NCBI RefSeq assembly: GCF_000376565.1
Contig: NZ_BARG01000037.1
Coordinates: forward strand, 1-64,000
Direction of reading: 5' to 3'
DNA length: 64,000 bases
DNA from: Streptomyces hokutonensis
GTDB taxonomy: Bacteria; Actinomycetota; Actinomycetes; Streptomycetales; Streptomycetaceae
Part shown: one piece after another, positions 31,447 through 41,096 of the stretch
Numbering within the stretch: the first letter of the stretch is position 1
Layout of the letters: every line of letters begins with the position of its first letter
Notes under the pieces: generated by a model
What the model saw: the letters and a program-made list of their open reading frames with translations, nothing else
What the model was told of the DNA's origin: nothing
The model's database searches: none
Program-made: the position numbers and the translations under genes

Positions 31447-34400
31447 CTACTGGCCCGCGTCCGCCCGCTTCAGACGGAGCGTCAGAATCTGGAAGGGCCG
31501 CAGGGCGACGGCGACCGAGCCCCCGTCGAAGGAGACGTCGTCCTCCAGCGGGCGCTCCAGCAGGTCGGTGATCCGGGCGCCCGCGAGGGGGAAGCCCGTG
31601 CGCAGAGTGCCCTCGGCTCGGCCGCCGTTCGACTCGTAGAGCCGGACCACGACGTCGCCGGACTCGTCGTCGGCGAGCTTGACGGCCTCGACGGTGATGC
31701 CGTCGCCGTCGACGGAGACGACCGGCTGCGGGGCGCCGCCCGAATCGGCCACCCGCAGCGGGAGGTTGAGGGCGTAGCCCTCGGCGACCGCGTCCTCGAT
31801 GCTCGCGCCGGGCAGCAGCGAGTAGACGAAGCGGTGCCTGCCCTGGTCGGCGCCCGGGTCCGGGATGCGCGGGGCGCGCACCAGGCTGAGGCGGACCGTG
31901 GTCGTCGTACCGCCGTCCTCGCGGACGGTGCGGGAGACGTCGTGGCCGTACGTCGAGTCGTTGATGACGGCGACGCCGTAGCCGGGCTCGGCGAGGTGCA
32001 CCCAGCGGTGGCCGGAGACCTCGAAACGGGCCGCCTCCCAGCTGGTGTTGGTGTGCGTGGGCCGCTGGATGTGGCCGAACTGGATCTCGGCGGAGGAGTG
32101 CGCCGCGCGGATGTCGACCGGGAAGCCGGCCTTGAGGAACTTCTCGGCCTCGTGCCAGTCGATGTCGGTCTCGAAGTCGATCCGGGCGCTGCCGGCGCGG
32201 ACGGTGATCGTCTGCACGATCTTCGAGCCCTTGCCGAAGGACCGTTCCACACGGATCGCGCCGAGCAGCGGGTCCTGCTCGACGACCGTGATGGAGTCGG
32301 CGGTCAGGAGGTCGGTGAAGCGGTTCTTGTAGTGCTTGTCGACGTCCCACGCGTCCCAGTAGTTCGGCAGGTCGGTGTGCAGACGGAGCAGGTTGCCCTG
32401 GTCGGCGAGGACTTCGCGGCCGCCGTGGCGCAGGTCGCGCACGGAGGCGAGGGTGCCGTCGTCGGCGAGTTCGACGCGGACGATGCCATTGTCGAGGACG
32501 CGGTCGGTGACGGTGACCGCCTGCGGGACGTACTCGGCGGCCAGCGGGGCGCTGCCGTTCGCGGGGACCGTCGCGTACATCGGCACACCGGTCGCCGTGC
32601 GGATGACCTCGGCGCGGTCGTAGGGGCTGGTGTTGAAGACGGTGGTGCCGCCGCCGCCCAGCGCGGCCACGGCCGCCGCCGTCAGCTCCTCCAACTCCGT
32701 TGCCACACGCGCGTATTCGGCCTCCGCCTCGCGGTGCACCCAGGCGATCGAGGAGCCCGGCAGGATGTCGTGGAACTGGTGCAGCAGGACCGTCTTCCAC
32801 AGCCGGTCGAGCTTCTCGTACGGGTAGGCGTAGCCCGGTACGTGCAGCGCGGCCGTCGTCGCCCACAACTCGGCCTCGCGCAGGCGGTGTTCGCTGCGCC
32901 GGTTGCCCTGCTTGGTGCGGGCCTGGGAGGTGTAGGTGGCGCGGTGGAGTTCGAGGTAGAGCTCGCCGACCCAGACCGGGGCGTCGGGGTACTCGGCGCG
33001 GGCCTTGGCGAAGAACTCGTCGGGGTGCTCGACGACGACCTTCGGTGAGCCCTCCAAGTCGGCGAGCCTGCGCGCCCGTTCCATGATCTCGCGGGTGGGG
33101 CCGCCGCCGCCGTCGCCCCAGCCGAACGGGGCGAGGGAACGGGTCGCGCTGCCCTTCTCCTGGTAGTTGCGGACCGCGCGGGACATCTCCTCGCCGCTGA
33201 AGCGGGCGTTGTAGGTGTCGACCGGCGGGAAGTGGGTGAAGATGCGGGTGCCGTCGATGCCCTCCCACCAGAAGGTGTGGTGGGGGAACTTGTTGGTCTG
33301 GTTCCAGGAGATCTTCTGGGTGAGGAACCACTCGTTGCCGGCGAGCTTGGCGAGCTGCGGGTAGGCCGCGTTGTAGCCGAAGGAGTCCGGCAGCCAGACG
33401 CCCTTGGTCTCGACGCCGAAGTGCTCGATGAAGAAGCGCTTGCCGTGGATGAGTTGGCGGGCGATGGCCTCGCCGCCGGGCAGATTGCCGTCGGACTCGA
33501 CCCACATGCCGCCGACCGGCGCCCACTGGCCGCGCTTGACGGACTCCTGGATACGGGCCCACACCTGCGGGTAGTTGTCGCGCACCCACTCGTACTGCTG
33601 GGCCTGCGAGCAGGCGAAGATGAAGTCCTCGTACTCGTCGGCCAGCGACGTCACGTTCGAGAAGGTGCGGGACGTCTTGCGCTTCGTCTCGCGGATCGGC
33701 CACAGCCACGCCGAGTCGATGTGCGCGTGCCCGACACCGGAGACGATGTGCGCGCTGGCGTTGGCGGGCTTGGACAGCACCGGCTTGAGCGCGGCGCGGA
33801 CCTCGGCGGCCGTACCGGAGACGTCGTCCAGGTCGAGGAGGTCCATGGCCCGGTCGAGGGCGTGCATGATCTCGTGCCGGCGGGGGTCGTGCTCGCCCAG
33901 TTCCAGCATCAGTTCGCGCAGCACCTGGACGTCGAGGTCGAGGTGGAAGACCTCCTCGTCGAGGACGGCGAGGTCGGCACGGCGGAATGTATACAGTGGA
34001 CGGTCGCCTGCCGTCAGTACATCGCCGAGGGGGGTCGGCTCGGAGAAGTTGTTGGCGAGGATGTCGGGGTTGGAGGCCGCCTCGACCAGGTAGTCGATCA
34101 CCTCGCCGCCCGTCGCCGGGTTGGCGATCGCCACGTACTGGTTGAGCGGGTTCACCGCCTTCAGCGGGGTCCCGTCCGCGAGGTGGACCAGGGCCTCGGC
34201 CTGGTTGCCCGGCCAGTCGCCCGTGAAGCCGAGGTCGATGACGGCCTCGACGCGCTTCCCGGCCCACTCCGCGGGCACCTGTCCGCGCATCCGGAACCAG
34301 GTGGTGCCCCAGGGCGGACCCCACGGGGTGTCCATCGCGAACGGCGTGTACGGCGCCGCCGCGGCCTCCTCGAAGGAGACCGGCTCGCCGGGGGCCTGCC

Positions 34401-34506
34401 AGGCCTCGACCGTGAAGGGCGCGGTGGCCGCGTAGATCGCGGGCTTGATCCGCTGGTCATGGGCGCGCTGGACGCGCTCCTCGATCCGGCTGCGTTCGTC
34501 GTGCAT
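31447..34506 (-). CDS. GH38 alpha-mannosidase (cytoplasmic)
   Basis: Large zinc-dependent alpha-mannosidase of 1019 residues without signal peptide. The metal site GHAHIDSAWLWP (about 259-270) and the probable nucleophile Asp374 in WLPDSFGYNAAYPQL are both visible, followed by the three-helix mid domain and the C-terminal beta-sandwich domains. N-terminal residues 1-240 form the accessory region found in actinobacterial GH38 proteins. The ATG has GGAG about 8 bases upstream. A LacI-type operator lies 80 bases before the start. With GH29 and GH18 nearby it suggests use of mannose- and fucose-bearing glycans. Confidence 0.94.
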   Translation of the reverse strand: MHDERSRIEERVQRAHDQRIKPAIYAATAPFTVEAWQAPGEPVSFEEAAAAPYTPFAMDTPWGPPWGTTWFRMRGQVPAEWAGKRVEAVIDLGFTGDWPGNQAEALVHLADGTPLKAVNPLNQYVAIANPATGGEVIDYLVEAASNPDILANNFSEPTPLGDVLTAGDRPLYTFRRADLAVLDEEVFHLDLDVQVLRELMLELGEHDPRRHEIMHALDRAMDLLDLDDVSGTAAEVRAALKPVLSKPANASAHIVSGVGHAHIDSAWLWPIRETKRKTSRTFSNVTSLADEYEDFIFACSQAQQYEWVRDNYPQVWARIQESVKRGQWAPVGGMWVESDGNLPGGEAIARQLIHGKRFFIEHFGVETKGVWLPDSFGYNAAYPQLAKLAGNEWFLTQKISWNQTNKFPHHTFWWEGIDGTRIFTHFPPVDTYNARFSGEEMSRAVRNYQEKGSATRSLAPFGWGDGGGGPTREIMERARRLADLEGSPKVVVEHPDEFFAKARAEYPDAPVWVGELYLELHRATYTSQARTKQGNRRSEHRLREAELWATTAALHVPGYAYPYEKLDRLWKTVLLHQFHDILPGSSIAWVHREAEAEYARVATELEELTAAAVAALGGGGTTVFNTSPYDRAEVIRTATGVPMYATVPANGSAPLAAEYVPQAVTVTDRVLDNGIVRVELADDGTLASVRDLRHGGREVLADQGNLLRLHTDLPNYWDAWDVDKHYKNRFTDLLTADSITVVEQDPLLGAIRVERSFGKGSKIVQTITVRAGSARIDFETDIDWHEAEKFLKAGFPVDIRAAHSSAEIQFGHIQRPTHTNTSWEAARFEVSGHRWVHLAEPGYGVAVINDSTYGHDVSRTVREDGGTTTTVRLSLVRAPRIPDPGADQGRHRFVYSLLPGASIEDAVAEGYALNLPLRVADSGGAPQPVVSVDGDGITVEAVKLADDESGDVVVRLYESNGGRAEGTLRTGFPLAGARITDLLERPLEDDVSFDGGSVAVALRPFQILTLRLKRADAGQ

Positions 34507-34584
34507 GGGAGGTCTCCAGGGAACCAGGGAGCTGAGCTGCTGAGAGCTTGGGAGCTGGTGAGAACTCGCTGCCGAGATCTCGGG

Positions 34585-34598
34585 GGAAAGCGCTTACC
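34585..34598. promoter_or_regulatory. LacI-family operator candidate upstream of GH38
   Basis: GGTAAGCGCTTTCC (minus strand) is an almost perfect palindrome around AAGCGCTT, the classical core of LacI-family sites. It lies 80 bases before the GH38 start and just after the GH4 stop. No LacI gene is near, so the regulator must be encoded elsewhere, or a related LacI protein such as the one at 8144 acts here. Confidence 0.5.
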
Positions 34599-34608
34599 GG
34601 GGCGGTGC

Positions 34609-35946
34609 CTACTTAAGGTACGCCAGGCCCGGGTGGACCTCGGTATAGCCCTCGACCAGGCGGCGCGCGACGTTCACGGAGTCGACCAGCGGGTGCAGCG
34701 CGAAGGCCTTCACCGCCGTCGTGCGGGAGCCGTTCTCGGCGGCCGCGAGGACCTCGCGCTCGACGCCCTTGACCGCGCAGACCAGGCCGGTGGCGTGGTC
34801 GGGCAGCGGGTCGACGGCGACGGGGTGGGCGCCGTTGGCGTCGACCAGGCACGGCACCTCGATGACGGCGTCCGCGTCGAGGACCGACAGCGCGCCCTGG
34901 TTGCGGACGTTGAGGATCAGGGTGGTGCGCTCGTCGCGGGCGATGGCCCGCATCAGGGCGAGGGCGACCTTCTCGTACCCGCCGGAGAGGTCGTCGGCGT
35001 CGCGTTCGCCGGCGCCGGCGGTCTCCCTGTTCTCCGACATGTAGGTCGCCTCGCGCTCGGCGCGGGTGCGGTCCCAGGCGGTCAGCGCGGAGGCGTCGGG
35101 GCGCTTCATCTCGTCGTAGAACTGGGCCTGTTGGTCGCGCAGGAACGCGCCGCGGGTCCGCTCGACCTCACGGTAGGCGCGGACGGTCTCGCGGTTGAAG
35201 TAGTAGTAGTGCAGGTACTCGTTCGGGATGGCGCCGAGCGACTGGAGCCACTCGGTGCCGAAGAGCTTGCCCTCCTCGAAGGAGCCGAGCAGGTCGGGGT
35301 CGGCGAGCAGGCGCGGGAGTTCGTCGCGGCCGGCGACGCGCAGGCCGCGCACCCAGCCGAGGTGGTTGAGGCCGACGTAGTCGATGAAGGCCTCGCGCGG
35401 GTTGGCGCCGAGCACCTTGGCGATACGGCGGCCGAGGCCGACCGGGGAGTCGCAGATGCCGATGACGCGGTCGCCGAGGTGGCGGGACATGGCCTCGGTG
35501 ACCAGGCCGGCCGGGTTGGTGAAGTTGATGACCCAGGCGTCTGGGGCGAGGCGGGCCACGCGCTGCGCGATGTCGACGGCCACGGGGACGGTTCGTAGAC
35601 CATAGGCAATACCGCCGGCGCCGACCGTCTCCTGGCCGAGGACGCCCTCCGCAAGGGCCACCCGCTCGTCGTTGGCGCGACCCTCCAGGCCTCCGACGCG
35701 GATCGCCGAGAAGATGAAGTCGGCGCCGCGCAGGGCCTCGTCGAGGTCGGTGGTGGCGGTGACCTTGGGGGCGTCGGGGACGGTGGCGGCCTGTTCGGCC
35801 AGTACACGGGCGACCGCATACAGTCGGCTGTCGTCGAGGTCGTGCAGCACCACTTCGGTGACCCGGCCCTCGCCGCGGTCGGTCAGCAGTGCTCCGTACA
35901 CGAGCGGCACGCGGAATCCGCCGCCGCCCAGAATCGTCAGCTTCAC
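34609..35946 (-). CDS. GH4 family NAD-dependent glycosidase (6-phospho-beta-glucosidase-like)
   Basis: Enzyme of 445 residues of family GH4, which cleaves glycosides by an NAD- and Mn-dependent redox-elimination mechanism. Visible features are the N-terminal TILGGGGFRVP (4-14), NFTNPAGLVTEA (141-152), the metal-binding Cys165 in GICDSP and His195 in NHLGWVRGL. GH4 of this subgroup usually takes 6-phospho-beta-glucosides, but Streptomyces import sugars by ABC rather than PTS systems here, so a non-phosphorylated substrate is possible. GTG 35946 is chosen because AAAGG lies about 9 bases upstream and it overlaps the DeoR stop by 4 bases. Confidence 0.9.
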   Translation of the reverse strand: MKLTILGGGGFRVPLVYGALLTDRGEGRVTEVVLHDLDDSRLYAVARVLAEQAATVPDAPKVTATTDLDEALRGADFIFSAIRVGGLEGRANDERVALAEGVLGQETVGAGGIAYGLRTVPVAVDIAQRVARLAPDAWVINFTNPAGLVTEAMSRHLGDRVIGICDSPVGLGRRIAKVLGANPREAFIDYVGLNHLGWVRGLRVAGRDELPRLLADPDLLGSFEEGKLFGTEWLQSLGAIPNEYLHYYYFNRETVRAYREVERTRGAFLRDQQAQFYDEMKRPDASALTAWDRTRAEREATYMSENRETAGAGERDADDLSGGYEKVALALMRAIARDERTTLILNVRNQGALSVLDADAVIEVPCLVDANGAHPVAVDPLPDHATGLVCAVKGVEREVLAAAENGSRTTAVKAFALHPLVDSVNVARRLVEGYTEVHPGLAYLK

Positions 35947-36728
35947 GCTTTCACCTTTCCTGCCACGACGACCTCGACGCCCGCTTCCTCCAGGGAGGAG
36001 CGGGTCGCCGGGTCGACCGGGGCGTTCGTCACGACCGCGTCGAGGTCCTCGGGACCGCACACCTTCGCCATGCCCGTACCCGGGAACTTCTGCGCGTCGG
36101 CGAGCAGCACGACCTTCTCGCCGGCCTTGATCATGGCCCGTTTGACCGGCACCTCGACGACCGTCGTGTCCATCACCTGTCCGCCGGGCCGCACGCCGCT
36201 GGTGCCGAGGAAGAGCCAGTCGGCATGCAGCTGGCGCAGGTTGTCCTCGGTGAGGAAGCCCACCAGGGAGCGGTACTCGCGCCGGACCATGCCGCCGAGC
36301 AGCACCAGTTCGATGCCCTCGTCGTCGGCCAGCTCCTCGTAGACGACCAGGTTGCTGGTGATGACGGTGAGGCGGCGGCCGTGCAGCTGCCGGGCGAGCC
36401 GGTAGGCGGTGGTGCCGATGTCGAGGAGGACGGACTGGCCGTCGGCCACCATGGCGGCGGCGCGCGCGGCTATCGCGTCCTTCTCGGCCACCCGCACCTC
36501 GGCGACCTCGGCGAAGGGCTGGTCGCCCTCGTCGGCCACGGCGCCGCCGTGGACCCGGGTGAGCAGTCCGTCCTCCTCCAGTTTGAGCAGATCACGCCTG
36601 ATCGTGGCGGGGCTCACACCCAGCTGCTCGGAGAGATCGGTCACGGCCGCGGGGCCCCCGGAGCGCAGGGCCCGCAGGATGAGTTGATGTCGTCGTTCTG
36701 CCAGCACGTCGCGAACACTACTCGTCAT
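35943..36728 (-). CDS. DeoR-family sugar regulator
   Basis: Repressor of 261 residues with an N-terminal DeoR helix-turn-helix (RRHQLILRALRSGGPAAVTD to VSPATIRRDLLKLEEDGLL, about 9-50) and the sugar-phosphate-binding DeoRC domain with the DIGTTAYRLARQL loop. It is translationally coupled to the GH4 gene (GTGA overlap) and divergent from the PfkB kinase, so a phosphorylated sugar made by that kinase is a likely effector. ATG 36728 is preferred over TTG 36734. Confidence 0.92.
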   Translation of the reverse strand: MTSSVRDVLAERRHQLILRALRSGGPAAVTDLSEQLGVSPATIRRDLLKLEEDGLLTRVHGGAVADEGDQPFAEVAEVRVAEKDAIAARAAAMVADGQSVLLDIGTTAYRLARQLHGRRLTVITSNLVVYEELADDEGIELVLLGGMVRREYRSLVGFLTEDNLRQLHADWLFLGTSGVRPGGQVMDTTVVEVPVKRAMIKAGEKVVLLADAQKFPGTGMAKVCGPEDLDAVVTNAPVDPATRSSLEEAGVEVVVAGKVKA

Positions 36729-36763
36729 CTTCAATCATTTCTATGCTCAGTTCTGCTTGGGTA

Positions 36764-36792
36764 TTGACCAATCTCGTCGAGCAGCGCACGAT
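36764..36792 (+). promoter_or_regulatory. Possible promoter of the PfkB-led operon
   Basis: TTGACC (36764-36769) and CACGAT (36787-36792) are spaced by 17 bases and point at the kinase gene. The -35 is good, the -10 weak. The divergent 128-base region shared with the DeoR gene should also hold DeoR sites; I see no clear palindrome. Confidence 0.35.
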
Positions 36793-36856
36793 TCCGGTCA
36801 CCGAAATGAAGAGTTTTGACGAACTCCAGCTGACGTGCCGACGAGAGGATGTGCGC

Positions 36857-37873
36857 GTGGACGACGACCGGCCCGATGTGCTGCTGACCGGGCTGCTCTT
36901 CTACGACCTCGTCCTCACGGGTCTGGGGCAGCCGCCGACGCCGGGCGAGGAGATCTGGACGTCCGGCATGGGCTGCGGCCCCGGCGGCATCGCGAACCTC
37001 GCGGTCGCCGCCTCCCGCTTCGGCCTGAGGACGTCCTTGGCCACGGTCTTCGGCGACGACTTCTACGGCGCCTACTGCCACGAGATCCTCGCCGGCCAGG
37101 AGGGCGTCGACCTCTCCCTGTCCCGCACCGCGAACGGCTGGCACACCCCCGTCACCGTCTCGCTCGCCCACGGCGACGACCGCGCCCTGGTCACCCACGG
37201 CCAGGAACCGCCGTACTCGCAGGACGTGCTCATGGGCGACCCGCCCGAGGCGCGGACGGCACTGGTGCACATCGAGGCCGAACCGCGCGCCTGGCTCGCC
37301 AAGGCCTCCGCGAACGGCACGCAGATCTACGCCGACGTCGGCTGGGACCCCACCCAGCAGTGGTCCACGGACCTCCTGGAGCAGCTCGCCCTGTGCCACG
37401 CCTTCCTCCCGAACGAGGCCGAGGCGATGGCGTACACCCGCACCGACAGCGCGGTCGCGGCGCTCGGCACGCTCACCGAGCTGGTGCCGGTCGCGGTGAT
37501 CACGCGGGGCGGCGACGGGGCGATCGCCGTCGACCAGACGACCGGCGAGTACGCGGAGGTTCCGGCCCTGGCCGTGGACGTCCTGGACGCGACGGGCGCC
37601 GGTGACGTGTTCGGCGCGAGCTTCGTCGCGGCCTCGCTCGGCGGCTGGCCGCTGGAGGAACGGCTGCGGTTCGCGGTGCTCGCGGCCGGGCTGTCCGTCC
37701 AGCATCCCAGCGGCGCGCTGGCGGCGCCGGGCTGGTACGGCGTCGACCGTTGGCTGCATACGGTCCGCGATCCCGAACTGCGACGTGCATACGGCTTCCT
37801 CGTCGACCGTATCCCGGCGGACCCCGGCCCGCCCGTCGCGTATGCACCCGTCACTCCCCCCGCACGGCAGTAA
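36857..37873 (+). CDS. PfkB-family carbohydrate kinase
   Basis: Ribokinase-like sugar kinase of about 338 residues. The substrate-binding start GMGCGPGGIANLAVAAS (about 37-53) and the catalytic DATGAGDVFGASF (catalytic Asp about 250) are present. GTG 36857 is chosen because GAGAGGA lies 7 bases upstream; a longer frame to 36743 runs over the promoter. It phosphorylates a sugar, perhaps the product of the importer and GH2 enzyme downstream. It is divergent from the DeoR gene and heads a run of plus-strand genes to 48486. Confidence 0.88.
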   Translation: MDDDRPDVLLTGLLFYDLVLTGLGQPPTPGEEIWTSGMGCGPGGIANLAVAASRFGLRTSLATVFGDDFYGAYCHEILAGQEGVDLSLSRTANGWHTPVTVSLAHGDDRALVTHGQEPPYSQDVLMGDPPEARTALVHIEAEPRAWLAKASANGTQIYADVGWDPTQQWSTDLLEQLALCHAFLPNEAEAMAYTRTDSAVAALGTLTELVPVAVITRGGDGAIAVDQTTGEYAEVPALAVDVLDATGAGDVFGASFVAASLGGWPLEERLRFAVLAAGLSVQHPSGALAAPGWYGVDRWLHTVRDPELRRAYGFLVDRIPADPGPPVAYAPVTPPARQ

Positions 37874-37972
37874 CCCCCCATCACCTTGCAAGTCCCCCTG
37901 TAAGCCCCCCACTTCAGCCCCTCGTATGCACGACCCGAACAGATCGAACAGATCCGAAAGGCGGTGGGAGCT

Positions 37973-39259
37973 GTGCGGCTCTCACGAAGAGGCCTGCTCC
38001 GTGCGGGCCTGGCCGGTACGGCCGCCACGGCGCTCGGCGGCCTGGCGTCCGGCTGCGCCGTACCGACCGGTTCCACCGGCCGGAACATGGTCCTGTGGTA
38101 CTGGGACGGCGGCCTCGGCGACACGGTCGTCAAGAACGCCAAGGCGCGTTACGACAGTACGGTCGACCTCCAGGCGATCAAGATCGGCGGCTACTACCGG
38201 TCCAAGCTGATCACCACGATGGCCGGCCGGGCCCACATCCCCGACATCGCCGGCCTCAAGGGCGAGGACATGGCGTCCTACCTGCCCAACTCCGACCAGT
38301 TCGTGGACCTCAGGACACTCGGCGCGGACAAGTACAAGAGCCAGTACCTGACCTGGAAGTGGGAGCAGGGCATCGCCGACGACGGCACGATGGTCGGCTT
38401 CCCCATCGACTGCGGTCCGGTGGCGCACTTCTACCAGTACGGCGTGTTCCGCAAGGCGGGGCTGCCGTACGAACCGGCCGATGTCTCAGCGGAGTTGAAC
38501 ACCTGGGAGAAGTTCTTCGCGGCGGGCGAGCAGCTCCGGAAGCGGATCCCCGGGAGCTCGCTGGTCACCGACGTCAACAGCATCTTCGAGAACGTGGTGA
38601 ACCAGGGCTCCAAGCGGTACGTCGACAAGGACCGCCACTTCATCGGCGGCGAGGAGCATGTGCGCCAGGCCTGGGCACTCGCCGTGGAGGCCAAGCAGCG
38701 CAAGATCGTCTCGAACCTCGTCAGCGGCACGCCGGACCAGCTCTCGGCGGTGGAGGACGGCAAGCTGCCCAGTCAGTTGGGCGCCTCCTGGGCCACCAGT
38801 GACCTCAAGACCGGGGTGCCGAAGACCAAGGGCCGCTGGCGGGTGGCCGACATGCCGGTGCGGCCGGCCAACAACGGCGGTTCGTTCCTGTCGATCACCA
38901 AGGCGTGCCGGGAGCCCGAAGAGGCGTTCCGGATCATCACCTGGATGATGAACGCGGCCAACCAGGCCCAGGGCTTCGTGGACGCGGGCCTGTTCCCGTC
39001 CACCCCGGCCTCGTACGGCCTCAAGACGCTGCGCGCGCCGGACCCGTTCTTCGGCGGGCAGGACACGATGGACATCTTCGGGCCCGCCGCGCAGAAGATC
39101 ACGGTCGCCTACAACAGCCCGTTCGACATCGCGCTCGGGCAGCCCCTCAAGGACGAGATCAAGAACGTCGGTGTCCTCGGCAAGGACCCCAAGAAGGCCT
39201 GGAGTGACGCCATGAGCAAGTGCCGGCGCATCGCGGACCACCTGGGGGTGAGCTACTGA
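37973..39259 (+). CDS. Sugar-binding Tat lipoprotein of an ABC importer
   Basis: Family 1 solute-binding protein of 428 residues. The N-terminus VRLSRRGLLRAG has a twin-arginine motif and ends in lipobox LASGC (Cys28), so it is a Tat-exported lipoprotein. GTG 37973 or GTG 37964 may be the start. A perfect CTTGCAAG palindrome at 37885-37892, in the 99-base gap to the kinase gene, could be regulatory. The gene overlaps the first permease gene by one base. The ligand is unknown; GH2 downstream suggests a beta-galactoside or beta-linked oligosaccharide. Confidence 0.9.
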   Translation: MRLSRRGLLRAGLAGTAATALGGLASGCAVPTGSTGRNMVLWYWDGGLGDTVVKNAKARYDSTVDLQAIKIGGYYRSKLITTMAGRAHIPDIAGLKGEDMASYLPNSDQFVDLRTLGADKYKSQYLTWKWEQGIADDGTMVGFPIDCGPVAHFYQYGVFRKAGLPYEPADVSAELNTWEKFFAAGEQLRKRIPGSSLVTDVNSIFENVVNQGSKRYVDKDRHFIGGEEHVRQAWALAVEAKQRKIVSNLVSGTPDQLSAVEDGKLPSQLGASWATSDLKTGVPKTKGRWRVADMPVRPANNGGSFLSITKACREPEEAFRIITWMMNAANQAQGFVDAGLFPSTPASYGLKTLRAPDPFFGGQDTMDIFGPAAQKITVAYNSPFDIALGQPLKDEIKNVGVLGKDPKKAWSDAMSKCRRIADHLGVSY

Positions 39260-40218
39260 TGGCCACCGCACTCGACAAACCCCCCGTGTCCGTGGGCAGT
39301 CCGTCCACCTCCTCGCAACCGAAGAGCGGCTTCCGCAAGTACTGGCATCTGTATGCCGCGATCTCCCCGTTCTATCTGCTGTTCCTCTGCTTCGGGCTGA
39401 TCCCCGTCGGGTTCTCGCTCTATCTGTCCTTCCACCGCTGGGACGGCCTCGGCTCGATGGAGTGGGCGGGTCTGTCGCAGTACAAGTACCTGCTGAGCGA
39501 CACCGACTTCTGGAACTCGATCGGCAACACCCTGATCATCTGGGCGCTGGCGACGTTCCCCATGATCTTCCTCGCGATGATCACGGCCGTGATGCTCAAC
39601 TCGGCGGTCCGCTTCAAGAACGTGTACCGCTTCGCCTACTTCCTCCCGAACGTCACCTCGGTGGTGGCGATCGCGATCGTCTTCGGCTCGGTGTTCTCCA
39701 CCAACTTCGGCCTGGTGAACGCCCTGTTGCAGGCGGTGGGCATCGACCAGATCGCCTGGCTGAACACCCCGTGGGGCATCAAGATCGCCATCGCGACGCT
39801 GATGACCTGGCAGTGGACCGGCTACAACGCGATCATCTTCCTCGCCGGTCTCCAGACCATCCCGAGCGAACTGTACGAAGCGGCACGGATGGACGGCGCG
39901 GGACCGGTCCAGACCTTCTTCCGGATCACGCTGCCGATGCTGCGCCCGGTGCTGCTGTTCGTGCTCGTCATCTCGACGGTCACCGGTCTGCAGAGCTTCT
40001 CCGAACCGCAGGTGCTGCTCCAGAACACCTCCAACGACTCGACGTTCGCGGGCGGTCCGGGCCACTCCGGCCAGACGATGGTCCTGTACTTCTTCCAACA
40101 GACCTTCGACAACAACGACTTCGGTTACGGCGCCGCCGTGGCCTGGGGCATCTTCCTCGTCGTCATCCTCTTCTCCATCGTCAACTGGCGCCTGGTGCAG
40201 CGCCGGGGCGAAGACTAG
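39259..40218 (+). CDS. Sugar ABC transporter permease (MalF type)
   Basis: CUT1 permease of 319 residues with about six membrane helices and EAA loop YEAARMDGAGPVQTFFRITLP. The ATG overlaps the binding-protein stop by one base. It pairs with the next permease. As in the alpha-glucan locus, no ATPase is encoded, so a shared MsiK-like ATPase is expected. Confidence 0.94.
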   Translation: MATALDKPPVSVGSPSTSSQPKSGFRKYWHLYAAISPFYLLFLCFGLIPVGFSLYLSFHRWDGLGSMEWAGLSQYKYLLSDTDFWNSIGNTLIIWALATFPMIFLAMITAVMLNSAVRFKNVYRFAYFLPNVTSVVAIAIVFGSVFSTNFGLVNALLQAVGIDQIAWLNTPWGIKIAIATLMTWQWTGYNAIIFLAGLQTIPSELYEAARMDGAGPVQTFFRITLPMLRPVLLFVLVISTVTGLQSFSEPQVLLQNTSNDSTFAGGPGHSGQTMVLYFFQQTFDNNDFGYGAAVAWGIFLVVILFSIVNWRLVQRRGED

Positions 40219-40232
40219 GGAGTTCGGTCACC

Positions 40233-41096
40233 ATGGCATTCCTCCAAGGCACACGGCGACCGAAGGGCATCCGGGGCGACCGGAGCCGCGGCATCGCACT
40301 CCATGTCTCCCTGATCCTGGGCGTGTTGCTCTCGGCCTTCCCGTTCTACTGGGCCGTGATCATGTCGACGCACACCTCGTCGGAGATCTTCTCCTACCCG
40401 CCGAAGCTGCTGCCGGGCTCGCACTTCCTGGAGAACGTCCGCAGCCTCTTCGACAACATCGACTTCTTCGGCTCGATGTTCAACTCGGTACTCGTGGCGG
40501 GGTCGGTGACCTTCCTGGTCCTGTTCTTCGACTCGCTGGCCGCGTTCGTCTTCGCCAAGTTCCACTTCCCCGGCAAGAACGTGCTGTTCGCGCTGCTGAT
40601 GGTCATCTTCATGGTGCCCGCCCAGCTGGCCGCCATCCCGCAGTTCGTGATCATGGCGAAGCTCGGCTGGATCGGCTCGATGACCGCGCTGATCGTGCCG
40701 GCGGCGGCCAACGCGTTCGGCATCTTCTGGATGCGCCAGTACATGAAGAGCGCGATCCACGACGAACTCCTCGACGCCTCCCGCATCGACGGCGCGAGCT
40801 TCCTGCGCCAGTACTGGCACGTGGCCCTCCCGGTGGTCCGCCCGGGCCTCGCCTTCCTCGGCATCTTCACCTTCATGGGCCAGTGGAACGACTACGCCTG
40901 GCCCCTGATCGCCCTCACCAACCCCAACAACGTCACCCTCCAGGTGGCCCTGTCCCAGCTCAACGGCACCCATGGCACCACCGACTACGGAATGGTCATG
41001 ACCGGCGCGCTCCTCGCCCTCGTCCCCCTGCTGATCGTGTTCGCGGTCGGCGCCAAGCAGATCATCGGCGACCTCGGCAAGGGAGCCATCCGCTGA
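40233..41096 (+). CDS. Sugar ABC transporter permease (MalG type)
   Basis: CUT1 permease of 287 residues with about six helices and EAA loop LDASRIDGASFLRQYWHVALP. ATG 40233 lies 14 bases after the previous stop. Its stop overlaps the GH2 start by one base (TGATG), so import and hydrolysis are translationally linked. Confidence 0.94.
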   Translation: MAFLQGTRRPKGIRGDRSRGIALHVSLILGVLLSAFPFYWAVIMSTHTSSEIFSYPPKLLPGSHFLENVRSLFDNIDFFGSMFNSVLVAGSVTFLVLFFDSLAAFVFAKFHFPGKNVLFALLMVIFMVPAQLAAIPQFVIMAKLGWIGSMTALIVPAAANAFGIFWMRQYMKSAIHDELLDASRIDGASFLRQYWHVALPVVRPGLAFLGIFTFMGQWNDYAWPLIALTNPNNVTLQVALSQLNGTHGTTDYGMVMTGALLALVPLLIVFAVGAKQIIGDLGKGAIR

